The notes below the pieces were generated by a model. The model saw nothing but the letters and a program-made list of their open reading frames with translations. It made no database searches and was not told the DNA's origin. The translations under genes and the position numbers were made by a program. DNA of 64,000 nt from Schistosoma mansoni (lineage: Eukaryota > Platyhelminthes > Trematoda > Strigeidida > Schistosomatidae): NCBI RefSeq assembly GCF_000237925.1, contig NW_017386155.1, positions 1-64,000 of the forward strand. Direction: 5' to 3'. Positions 1-11,700 of the stretch are shown piece after piece (position 1 is the stretch's first letter; each line of letters begins with the position of its first letter).

Positions 1-48
1 TGATTGAAGATTATAATAGTATTATAATAGTATTATAATCTTCAATCA
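1..48. repeat. Perfect 17-bp-arm palindrome
   Basis: TGATTGAAGATTATAAT at the left is matched exactly by its complement at 32-48, with an AT-rich centre made of TAGTATTATAA units. Confidence 0.8.
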
Positions 49-683
49 AAGGCCGTGGCCGTTAAAGCAGAAGAATAGACGGCGGATACCACGTTTATAT
101 TTTAAGAAGCGCGGTAGTGAAGTCGTGTTATATATAACCAAACAAAAGTATTCGTTTCTTTACGATTGATACAGAAAAACAATAGATATCAAATATGAGT
201 GTGATTACATAAAAAGTGTGACAACTAGGAAAAATATGTGACCTTTAATTTGTTGTTACAAAAAATCACTAGACATAAATGTCACTATATCTTTCAAAAG
301 AAAGATGGATCAGCTGAGAGACCATCATTACCAGGACTAACACAGGCCATCAAGCCTCCTGTCCTTTCCAAACTGAACTGAAACTGAAAAGAATTAAAAT
401 CTGAATGTATAAACAAGCGTTCCATCACAGGCTCCCTCGTGACGTCAATGTGATGATTTGAAGTATTTGAATTATAATATGAACTAGTAATCCCAGAAGA
501 ACGCAATTTAATCAAGAAGTATTAGATGAACACTAACGATTGCATTGTATTTGGAATTCAAAATCAAGCAGTCATCATTACAAAGGAGTCATTGGTTCAT
601 ATAAACAACACAATAGGCCATGGTCCTTCTGTCCTTACTACACACAAATCTGAATCTGAACACAATCAACTTCTCGGAAGAAT
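49..683. other. Upstream region of E2F, no gene recognised
   Basis: Short open frames at 294-515 (-) and 526-711 (+) have no recognisable similarity and overlap repeat-like sequence. The E2F promoter is likely here or within the LINE fragment that follows. Confidence 0.5.
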
Positions 684-865
684 TTTAAGAGAAAACTTGA
701 CATATTCTTAAGAACTAAGGACAGCATTTCACTGAATTTTACTAATATTTTCTCTTTCTATCGTTAAATATACCTAGGTTCTTACCTTGGGACATTGGAT
801 GTCCATTGCCACCCTATACTGAAGCTCTTCAAGCTAAAGTTTCTTCTCTCCGCTCCACAACCACC
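684..865 (+). mobile_element. 5'-truncated 3' end of the CR1-like LINE, just upstream of E2F
   Basis: The stretch from AAGAGAAAACTTGACATATTC through ATACCTAGGTTCTTACC to the CTTCTCTCCGCTCC block closely follows the 3' end of the LINE at 16.85-17.05 kb, covering the last ORF2 codons and the 3' UTR. It ends about 75 bp before the E2F start codon, so it may form part of the E2F 5' UTR or promoter. Confidence 0.8.
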
Positions 866-941
866 TCATTCATGAGATATATTGTACATCAAATCAGGGT
901 GAACTTTCCTCTCAAGGTCAAGTCTCAAGGTTCGCTACAAT

Positions 942-3900
942 ATGTATCCGAATCAGGGACTTATGTTTAATGAGTTCCCACTAGATCAACATACTCTTCG
1001 AGATCTCAACCGCCATGAAAAAAGTTTAGGTCTACTCACGGAAAAGTTTGTTCAGCTTCTTAAAGAGGCTCCAGATGGAATTTTGGACCTTAAAATGGTA
1101 TGTTTCATGTTCCGCTTCTCTATACGCTTATCAGGCGGCAGATTTCCTAGCTGTGAGGCAAAAAAGAAGGATCTATGACATTACGAATGTTTTGGAAGGT
1201 ATAGGTTTGATAGAAAAGCGAACTAAAAACAGTATTCAGTGGAAGTAAGTCTGTATACATCATGTCTTAATGATAATATTGTATGAACTGAATCATTTCT
1301 TGATATTTACTTTTTGATACACAAGACACTTTCAGAGTACTCAACCACTTAACTGATCTCTGATGGCTAGATTCAGAACTTATGAAATAATGTGTCTAAA
1401 AACATGTCATGTATTAGTTTTATGTTTGGTTTATTTTTTATACTTTTACATAATGCACATAACTAGTTAGGTAACTGAAGTTTTATTATGTCTTACTCCA
1501 CTTGTTTTTGTAGTTTCCCTAATGACGATCAACTTTCCAAATTGCTAGAGAGCCAGCAACCTAGAAACACAATCCTTTACTGAAAAAATCGAAGATGGTT
1601 TTGCCTCGAAGAAACGGTGATTTTTTCCTGCGTTACTTATTGAAGCCTATGGCCTAAGTAGATATAATCAGTGTACCTACGACCCAAATAAATCTCTTCC
1701 GTGAATGTAAATCGTTATGATGCACTACAGTATGATGAACTCCAATAAGGCCAATATCCATATGAGTCATACTCAGCACTTTCGTGAATTCGGCAAGTTT
1801 ATGAGATATTTGATACACAATACGTACAAGCAATCTACCCGTATGCTTTCCTAAACGGAGTATTTCCACCAAATGTTTGGTCGCATTTGTTAACGTACCA
1901 TTGTTCGCATACTGTATTAACGACGAGAAAGTAACTCTGAAACCCTGCGGCATGTCTTTGAGTCAGTAAGTATTGTCATTATGAAACTCCAGCTTCAAGA
2001 CGTTTGAAGTACGTCGTCTCGGCAACCAGTCATAGGCAACCGTAAGCCTAGTATAAGTGTGCAACTGTCCAATTTCCCACACCAAATAAACACAATCAGT
2101 GTATTTTATCAACCTTAACACCAGATCACAAGGTTTACTAGTATTCATGGTGGTAAAGCACACACAACTATCCTAAATAAAAGAATAATAGAAATTATAT
2201 GATTTTGAGGCTCAAGGTCTAAGAATGGACAAAAGGTTAATGATAGTATGCACCTACTAATATATCTCAGAACAGCAATACATGACCACGAAACGACACT
2301 GTGTTTTGGTTTTTCAGTCCATAGCTTTCCTTCAACGCCTACTCTAGTAGATAGTCAGAGTCTAAAATTATCCCCTAAAACTATCGACAGTTTCATCGAG
2401 CCTCGTGGAAGCGCTTATACCATGCCTTATTTGTTGGTCCAGGGGTTAAATTAGGAAGTCAAGGCAGAAGTCAGTTTATGATATGGGTGTTTATTTGGGA
2501 ATACGTATGTTTTTCTAACACCCATCGGATCGTTATATATTACTAGATAGGATCCTAGGGGTCATGCAACTCAACGACTTGGGACTTTCTCACACCCGAC
2601 TCACGAGACATGCATTGTGTATTCTATCGTTATCTTATTTTACGTTATTCATCGAGAATAAGGTAAACACTCTAGATGGTCGGAGTCTGTTCTGATTATA
2701 TTATTGTATGAGCTATGCTACTTAACACTTGTTATTCTTGTTTCCATTTTGGTCCCTCCATAGTATTGCCACTTTCCCGTATGTTGCACATTTATCAGAG
2801 CCTTGTATTTGTCAAAATAAGTACAAAAGAGATAAAGTTTTACTTTTAATAAGTAAAAGTGTATCTAAGAGGTATCAATTAGTTTTTTGACTATTTGTGA
2901 CTAAAATATAACTTAAAATGCCAGTTTTTCTAGTCGTGATGTGGATCTGTTACATGAAGAAAGACATTTTGGCATCGGTTTCACAGGCGATGTTGTCTTA
3001 CTAAGTGGTGATATGCGAGCTACCTAAACCTCACTTATTGATTTACCAATCTGTATCCGTAAGCACAGAATGTACTTTGCAATTTCTAAATGCTATGTAC
3101 TTCTGTAAGGCCTACTGAAGCCTGTGTTGGTACCCACTTTTGGTAATCCATTAAAAGTAGCCCGAAAGTTTCTGTATCTTGGTCGTGGTGATGTGACTGA
3201 TGAGACCAGTCTATACCTAATAAAAGGTAAAGCGGCTTATCTCGATCTGTGGCATGTGGTGCCATCATAATGTTAGTTTGGTTGTAAAAGTTCGGGATCG
3301 TAACGCATCGTTGAGGGAAGCTGTACTCTATCTTTGTTAAATCTAACCCCTTGAAGTTGATGATGCTTGGGGACTCTGTGTTCAATCATATTTTGCTCCT
3401 AAGCATTGCTGATATCCGACGACAACATCGTTTTAGTGATCCTGGGACTCAGGACTGTATCCGGGCACAGTGACGATAATGTAGTTAATGTCACCACTGG
3501 CTTCGGCGACTTGAATATACGTTATATATGTAAGCCCAGTGGTCTCCACATTGCTTGCTTACTCAGATTGGCTAAAAAATGTAGATATGTTCGGTTGATG
3601 ACACGACACTGTTGTATAAAAGAAATCTGTTTAGGACTAAATTCTGTCAGCCCATCGAAATTCCTCGGTTGGGGTTCCAAAGACTGTGCAGCCAGGTGAC
3701 TTGAGACGTTACCAGACTTGGCTCGAAACAGAAAATAATGGCGATCTTGGTGTCAGTTTTTACACTTACAGAAGTAAGAAAAACCCACCTTAAACGAGAG
3801 AAGCGTTTCGTGATTACACTTAGTTGAACTATATCTCAAATTTCATATCTTTCTTGCACATTTATGTATTTAATACTTCCAAATGTACTCCCCTTCCTTC

Positions 3901-4702
3901 ATTTCTTCACAGTGTTGTCTTTATTTATGTGCCACATACTTCTTTGTTATCTAAATGCACTAAAATTTATGTGTAGTAAAAAAGGAAGCGATAGTTGTCG
4001 TTTTATATGACTGTCGTCTTATATCATGTAGTACAATAAAGCACGTAGTGATCGAGTTGCAAACCGATGGAGGAACAGCAAAATTATCTGTTAGCTCATT
4101 TTATGTCGTAAGTTTATCAATCTATGTACTTATGTTTATGGTCATTCAGTTACCGTTTATCACTGTTATATTCCGTATTCCACATACATGAGTTTGATCA
4201 ATGACTGTTCACTTTTCATATTTACCTCAAAAATAGGGGAGGAAGTGCAGCTACAAATGGACCTGATATTCAAGCTCGTCTGGATGAACTTCAAGCTGAA
4301 GTTGAGTATTTAGAAAATTTAGAAAAAAAAGTTGATGAACATAGAGGAAAAGTTTTACAGTCACTGAAGAATGTTCAAGAAGATTTAGATAATCTGCAAT
4401 ACGCTTATGTTACTCATCAAGATCTGATTAATATTTTTCAAGATCGTACAATGCTGATAATACGTGCACCACCTGGAACTAAACTGGAAGCACCTGTACC
4501 TGAAAATCCTATGGACCAACAACCTGTTCAAACGATTTTCTCATTAAAACGTTCATACAAAGTGAGCCTGTGCACCTTTCAGTTTTCACTGTTGACGTTA
4601 TTTTAAAATAATCGATTTTGAAGTTCCAACTAGTAAACCCGTATAAAGTGGATAAGTTTGATTAATTAAACCGTTAAAAATAATTACCATCCCAATCTTA
4701 AA

Positions 4703-4748
<46 letters not shown>

Positions 4749-7700
4749 TTAGAGACAGACAGGTTTAAATAATAAATATGATTTATTCGTAATATCCCAA
4801 TTAGTAAAATAATTAGACAGGCCGGTTTGTTGTTGACTATTGGTTAATTATATATATATCCTTATTCACTCGGTAAGCAATTGATAAAACCACTGTTAGA
4901 AATAGACTATTCATTATTTTTGGAATAACTTAAGAACTGTTTATCCCATGAAGCTCTGGAACTACTGGTATTTATGTTTGATCATGTAAAAAATGATTGT
5001 GGCGTGTAGTACTGACCTTATAATAGACTTTTTATATGTTGATTTCGCTGTTACTAAGGAATGATAAATAAATAAAATCGGTCTTCTTTTTGTGGTAAAT
5101 TCTTTAAATAGTCTGCCTGATATAAATCAATTTCTTGCATTTATTTCAACAAAATAGAAACTCGAAAGAGACGACTTTCACAATAATAATTGACAATATT
5201 GTAAACAAATAAAAACCACATAAAAAATTGTTAAGACGATCCAGATAAGAGAAAGGTGGAATGCTTTTTTTAATAGTTCATCCTACTATTTATATGGAAA
5301 ACAAAAGGATAATACATTAAGATCGCTACTGATTTCGGTCTCAAGACAATTCTTATAGGATCGATAAACTTGGTGACTTGAAATGTTATTAACTATTGAC
5401 TTGATCAGCCAACAACCTGATACCACTAATCTTCGTTTCACAGGAATTTAATTCTTCTCGACATCTTTCATCCAAATAGCACAATGAAATATGTATACAG
5501 ACGGTGCTGAAAATTGTTATCATGAGAGCCCTCAATAGGTGAGTTCTTTTAACTAGAACGGAAGACATCCAAAGCTCTGAAATGTTGAAAACGTTTCTGA
5601 AGTAAAATATCTATAAAACACTGTCCGTCATAAACGTTCTGGGTGGTAAATTTAAGTGAAATAAGTGGTTTTGGATGAGTTTCGCCGTCTACCACACTAG
5701 CCGAGTGCTTCAAGAAAAAAAGAGTTTGCGAGCTTTAGATAAGTTGGACTTTCCAATACAGATAAGATTCTGAGTAAAATAAACATAAAATGGATATGCT
5801 AGGTCAAAGAAAGTTAGGTATACATTGATTGGTAATTGCTTATAATCAGGATTTGACCAACATACATTTTCGGAGGATAAACCTCAAATTACGGAACTTG
5901 AAGGTTCTATTCACAATCTGCCCATTGGCCCTGACTTTTCCTGCGAGATATCACTTGCAGTCCTGAAAAACCACGTCCACGTAAACCGACGAAACATTGA
6001 AAAAGCTGTATAACAGCATCTAAGGGTCTTTTAGCTTCCTGATATTCTTTAACTTGTTAATATCGAATTTTGTTGACTCTGAAGCATTTTATTGTCTAGG
6101 TTCATGTGAAAAGCTTCACAACACCTATTCACGTTTTGTTGGTAAATCAAGAAGAGGGTAGTGACAAAGCTCGTGTACTCCCAGTGCCAGCAACTTCGGA
6201 CTCTATTGCTCTCGCTCGTCGTCCCGCCCTGAAATCTAATGGTAAGTTGTACTCAAGAAACGTTGAGGTTTGGCACACTTTTACTTATTTCTACCCCACT
6301 GTCAAACTGAACATGTAACACAATTGCTATGTGATATATCTGTCCCGAAGTACCTAAGACTAATGTTGTCGTACATAATCTTAATTACACGTGCATGGCC
6401 GTCCCTTAATTCACACGCAGCAAGGAGAAATTCATTAGAACATACGTATATGAAACACATATTCTATCTCATTATGTGGTGAACAGTAAGGTATAAGAAA
6501 CCAACTCAGTTTCTATTCACTAATAGAATAATTTTACATTGGCAGTCCGTAGCATTCTTCCAGTGTGCCCACACATCAGTAGACATTATGCTTAGAGGTA
6601 GATGGTAGTGACGTACACATCCCAACCATCACGTGCTATGAAGTATCAGTGCCTCACCAACCAATTTAATATCTTTACCTGGTACCCTTACTCTAATCCC
6701 GAAATCGCTCACCTGACGATCTTAATGTATGCGGAGAATGCTTCAAAGACATCTATGATCAAACAATTAACTCACGGGTATCTTCTACTTTTAGAAACCA
6801 TGCTTTACGTCTGTAAAAAATAAGCGAACTGCTTCTCAGTATACTCGCCTTCTGGTTGACAGACGGGCTTACGCTCACCTCACATTTGATGTAAGTTGGC
6901 TAAGGCCAAGTAAACTTCTCGAATTCGCGTCCAGATTCCATTGGACACCAACCCACCAAGACTGTTGAAACCTCCAAAATAAGTAAGGTGCTTACCTCTG
7001 AAAGCATCTGTGTAACAACGTTGGATACAAATGGAGGTATCAGGCAGTCCATCCTAAGCCCAGACTCGACCAGTTGTGTACGAATTAAAAGAATTCACAA
7101 GGCTTACGTACATCTTCGGCTCATCTCTTCATGACAAATGCTACCGCAAAACGTTGCAGTCAATGGATCCAAACACTGCTTTTCATTCGAGTGTCCGTAG
7201 TATCTCTATTTTCACCAACTGGACGGACAAGGAATATTTGTTCAGAATATCCACAATTAGGTCTAAAATGAGCCTACTTTCCCTAAGTTTGCTGTTTAAA
7301 ATCTTAGAGTTAGGTGGTTATAAAGGCTAGTATTTTAGATACCATATTAGCCAAACTGATTCCTTCGTGGCAATCGCAGGAGGATTTCTGTCTTCTTATA
7401 AAATACGATGATTAGCGACAAAGGCCAGTCAGATGAGATTGTGTCCAGCTCTCAGTCCCTAGGTAGTATGTAAGCCAAATTAACTGCTAGAACTGGACAA
7501 CCATCCTTAAGAACCTCCTAAGCTAACCCACGTCCCTGCTTTTCTCCGTCACTATAAGTGAGATATGATCTTCCTCACATCACTAAGAGTTAAGGAACGT
7601 GTAGATTTCCTATTTATTTGCAAGTAATCGGCAACTGGAGGCCAGTTGGACTATCGCTTACAGTTTCCCCCATTGTCCACCCAAGTCTGAAAACACACAA

Positions 7701-8724
7701 GGGGGGATCGTGTTGGTCCTCTATATTAGATAGTTGATGTCAAACCAGTAGCCACACTTGGTTTGTATATGCATGAGTTATGAAGAAGCAGCATATGCTA
7801 ATAGAACGGGTTTCTAGAGTCAGCTGTTCAATCTGAACATAGAAAACTCCAACAGTTTAGGACGTGGTTTCAGGATGCCGGAAATAGCAATTCGTAAATC
7901 AAACCGTTAGCACTGATTGTGTGTAGAGAAAAAAGTGAAGCTGAAAGACGATAGCCAATAGCGGAGACAAAAAATATCGGGAAGCGAAGTAAGGATTTAA
8001 CCATAAACAAGATTATCTCTAATGATGTGGGCGGTTGTCACTTACCGGTAGCTCAAAATGTAGGGTGATATATATTGTCGAAATATTTGGAAAAAACTGA
8101 GCTATCAGTAGTGACCTTCTTGGCTTGGGAGCGTGACCATAGAGCCCAAGGTATAACCGCTGGTGTTATCCCTGTGCTCCTCAAGCTTTATGATCAGCAT
8201 TAGTAATCTGTAGGACAAGGTTAAACGTGCTATTTTTAGGATGTACCCTCTCCGATTCCTTCATACAGGTCTGAGAAGACAGAACCGCCGATTATCTGAA
8301 GATACTCTAATTTCATTAGACTTCTGTACAGCCGGCAATAAGACTGCGCTCAGGCCTTAAGTTGCTGTCTTTAAGTTCAACTGGTATTAAACCGATGTGA
8401 CTGGTATGGCACGACACGGGGATGTAGCTTATCTATGTCATCACAACAAGTAAGCCCAAACTAAGTCAGTATAGCATCTGCAGTTGGGCAAAAATTAATA
8501 GACAAAATATATACTATGTAATGATCAGACGTGAATGTCGCATTATTGTCATTGGTTTACTTAAAAGATAATTTCTTTTATTTTCAGAAGAGAAAGCATT
8601 TGTGAGTCCATTATTGCCACTCAGTCCACCTCCCAGTGAATGTGATTTCAACTACAATCTGGATGATACAGAAGGTGTTTGCGATTTATTTGATATTCCT
8701 GTTATCTCCACATCTACCAACTAA
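942..8724 (+). CDS. E2F: E2F4/5-type transcription factor, five exons, 289 aa
   Basis: Sequence-specific activator/repressor that pairs with DP, binds TTTSGCGC-type sites and is controlled by pocket (Rb) proteins in the nucleus. Exons: 942-1097, 1135-1244, 4237-4561, 6100-6241, 8588-8724; every junction is GT-AG and phases agree, giving 290 codons with the stop. Residues ~24-89 are the winged-helix DNA-binding domain with the recognition motif [18 protein letters not shown] (63-80). Residues ~97-197 hold the leucine-rich coiled coil and the start of the marked box ([17 protein letters not shown]), which continues in exon 4 (PIHVLLVN). The C-terminus, [16 protein letters not shown] (268-283), is the pocket-protein binding motif of E2F4/5. 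There is no cyclin-A-binding N-terminal extension, which also favours the E2F4/5 group. The ATG at 942 is the first in frame and lies 23 residues before the domain. Intron 1 is only 37 nt. The family is certain; the paralogue number is inferred. Confidence 0.95.
1098..1134 (+). other. 37-nt mini-intron of the E2F gene
   Basis: GTATGT donor to TATCAG acceptor, phase 0, between LDLKM and AADFLAVRQ of the E2F DNA-binding domain. Removing it restores the family alignment exactly. Very short introns near the 5' end are typical of schistosome genes. Confidence 0.92.
1654..2163 (-). other. Coding-like stretch of unknown origin in E2F intron 2
   Basis: Two consecutive - strand frames (99 and 66 codons) in one region, read as protein of mixed composition (e.g. 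[20 protein letters not shown]). It may be an old transposon fragment; I cannot name a family. Confidence 0.3.
3090..3970 (+). mobile_element. Decayed SR2-type RTE 3' end in E2F intron 2
   Basis: Aligns by eye to 10.70-11.50 kb of the nested RTE: AAAGCGGCTTAT, GTTAGTTTGGTTGTAAAAG, GACTCTGTGTTCAATCAT, ATTGCTGATATCC and GTTGGGGTTCCAAAGACTG, then a 3' UTR-like tail. No long frame remains. Confidence 0.7.
4703..4746. repeat. (TA)n microsatellite in E2F intron 3
   Basis: About 21 uninterrupted TA dinucleotides. Confidence 0.95.
6600..7700 (-). mobile_element. Decayed SR2-type RTE relic in E2F intron 4
   Basis: Follows the + strand view of the - strand RTE at 42.18-43.48 kb block by block: CACCTATGATCGAA-like, GTAAGTTGGCTAAGGCC, CTCGACCAGTTGTGTACG, ATATTAGCCAAACTGATTC and GGCCAGTCAGATGAGATTG. 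It is heavily mutated, with no useful frame. Confidence 0.75.
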
Positions 8725-8779
8725 CTATTTATTGTACGCTTTCTATAAAACAATAAGACATATATAAATAAGTAAAAAT

Positions 8780-8785
8780 TTTATT
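8780..8785 (-). terminator. candidate polyadenylation signal of NOP10
   Basis: AATAAA on the - strand nine bases after the NOP10 stop codon. It sits in the 70-bp gap between the two convergent stop codons, so NOP10 and E2F 3' ends probably overlap. Confidence 0.5.
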
Positions 8786-8794
8786 GTCATTTTC

Positions 8795-11700
8795 TTAGTA
8801 CACAATTGGAGGATACTGACTTGGTAAGATACCAAACCTTGATTTCAATGTAATTCGGTGCCTGGAATAACGATCTTCTGGAGTGAAACGTGCAGGGTGT
8901 GCACTGAATGTTGGTTTGTTTTCAGGATCGAACGACTGAAAATGAAAGAAGCAATAATTACGATGTTGAAAGGCTACTGGTGTATTTTTAGAGCTAATTA
9001 CACTGCAAATATAAGTAAAAATAATTTGCTTAACTAAGTTTACGCTGAAGTAATAAGTATTGTTGACTTCTAGTAACAGACCCAACGTATAACCGTGATC
9101 TCAAACATAACCACTAACACGACAACTTTTTTTGCAAAACACTAGACGTTAATGCAGATTTGTTAAGAGATGTTTACACGTCTAAACAATGAAGAGTGGT
9201 ACGTAAACCTGGAAACAACGGTTACCTTGAGACTTTTACTCCCCCAATAATGGTTTTTATTTGAAAGGTAAGGTTGAGCGTGCTTACTTTAAGAATTCGC
9301 AAGTTCATGCTGCAGTGATGTTATCCTTAAAATAACATGTTACATAGGTCAGAGATTATAAGAGTCTTAAGATCTATCGCCGACGAGTGTTTGCAATTTA
9401 TAGATACATTGTTTCCTATCCTGATGACATTGCTGAGAGAAGTTCGATCTATAACATCAAAAGTAACTGGTAGCGATCAAACTTTTGATTGAAAGTTTGC
9501 AAAAGTATTAGTGCATGTTTGAAAGTGTCCGACCACTCAAGGTTTATTGTCCTTAAGCCCCAGTAAAAGAATTATTAACTCCGTATGTTTAGATTTCAAA
9601 ACCACCCACATGTAGTCAGGTAAGTAATTGCCTTGACTCATGAGTTTTAGGATGGATCAATACTGCTAGAAAGGTAAGATGAGCACAATAAAGAACCAAG
9701 GAATAGGTCAGCGAGAGAAAAACCCTATGAAGCATTGGAGGAAGTACTTAAGTAGGAATACGGACGAACCAGAAACTGCTTCAATGAGGAAACAAACAAG
9801 ATAAATTTAACATAACTAGATGATGTTCGTCAAATACAAAGTTGTGTACTTAGCTTTTGGTCACACTTTGTGTATGGGGGCTAGGCCCCCGAATGCCCTG
9901 GTACAGCCGAGGGCAGAGGAAGTCAGCTCTCCCTTTCGAAATGCTCTCACATGGGCCCGTGTATACAGCCACTGCAAGGCAAATCCTACTCACTACCCTG
10001 TCTTTAAAAATGGTTCACATCGTTTCTATAACAAATATCGGGGGATAAGTCTACTTCCGATTGCGTCCAAACTATTGGCTTCTGTCATTCTTCGTAGGTT
10101 GTTTAAAGCCCGAAAACGATTGACTCGCGAGGAGCAGGCTGGTTTTCGTCCTGGTCGAGGATGCATTGATCACATCTTCACCCTCCGCCAAATGTTAGAA
10201 CACCGTCATACTTATCGCAGGCCAACAATCGTAGTGTTTCTTGATATCAGATCCGCTTTCGATTCGTTGGACAAGACTGTTCTGTGGGATTGTCTATTGA
10301 AGGAGGGTGTGCCTGAGAAGTTTATTAACATCTTAAAGGCCCTGTATACGAACACCTCAGGCAGAGTGAGGGCATACAACCACCTCTCTCCCTTGTTCCG
10401 TTCAAGCAATGGGGTTAGGCAGGGTTGCCCGATCTCACCATTCCTCTTCAACTTTGCCATCGACGACATCCTGGGAAGAGCTCTGATGGATGTAAGTAAT
10501 GGCGGTGTGGATATGTTGCCTGGAGAACGACTTCTCGACCTCGAGTATGCGGATGATATTGTCTTACTGTGCGATAATGCCCAAGGCATGCAATCCGCAC
10601 TTAATCAGTTGGCAATCAGTGTCCTCAGGTACGGTATGTGCTTTGCACCCTCTAAGTGCAAAGTACTCCTACAAGACTGGCAGGATTCTCATCCTGTACC
10701 CACCCTAGATGGTGAGCAGATTGAAGTAGTTGAGAAGTTCGTGTATCTAGGTAGCTCATAAGTGCTGGTGTTGGCGTGAGCGATGAGATTGATGCACGTA
10801 TAATGAAAGCCAGAGCGGCTTATGCCAATTAAGGCCATCTTTGGCGCCTTCGTGATGTTAGTCTGGCTGTAAAAGGTCGGATCTACAACGCGTCGGTGAG
10901 AACAGTTTTGCTCTATGCTTGTGAAACCTGGCCTCTTCGAGTTGAGGATGTTAGACGACTCTCTGTGTTCGATCATCGTTGTCTCCGAAGGATTGCTGAC
11001 ATCCAGTGGCAACACCATGTTAGTAATGCAGAGGTTTGGCATCGTGTGTTCGGGCGCAGAGACGATAATTCAATTGGTGTCACCATCTTGAAACACCGAC
11101 TTCGGTGGCTTGGACATGTTTTACGAATGTCGTCCCAGAGAATTCCACACCGTGCATTATTTGCCGACTCTGGGACTGGTTGGAAAAAGCGGAGAGGAGG
11201 TCAGTGTATGACATGGTGTCGTGGCATGAAAGAAAGCTGCAAAGGGCTAGCTTCTGTTGGTCCTTCACGACTCCCTGGCTGGGGTCCGAGAGATGGTGCA
11301 ACACAGTGGCTAGAGACGTTATCAGATATGGCTCAGAATAGAAGCCAGTGGCGATCCTGCTGTAACCTTCTTTTACTTTCTTCATAAAGAGTGGTTCTAA
11401 CTTTCTTAACTGAAAGAGTCTTCTGGTTGTACATTTCAGTCCGCCTTATCTTTTTATCCCTTCCCTCTCTACTTTCATTATTTTGTGTGACGCATATGTA
11501 TCTGGTGCCCTTTTGTACCAATATGTATGTGTTTAAATAAATAAATAATAAATTTAAAAATTTCTGTTCGTTGTTTTTCTTTTCCTTATACGCACTTTAC
11601 ATCCACTATTTCTTCACAGCTTTATTGTTATTGTGTGGAGCATACGTATTTGGTGCCCCTTTGTATCAATACTTGTGTCCAAATAAACAAAACTCACTAC

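Noticed and set aside
9877-9960. HDV-like ribozyme at the 5' end of the RTE-tailed element
   Set aside because: Hairpins are present, but I could not build the nested pseudoknot or find the catalytic C context by eye.
9820-10761. 313-codon gene starting at 9820
   Set aside because: The first ~60 codons are the flanking non-autonomous element and the rest is truncated RTE reverse transcriptase; it is not a host gene.
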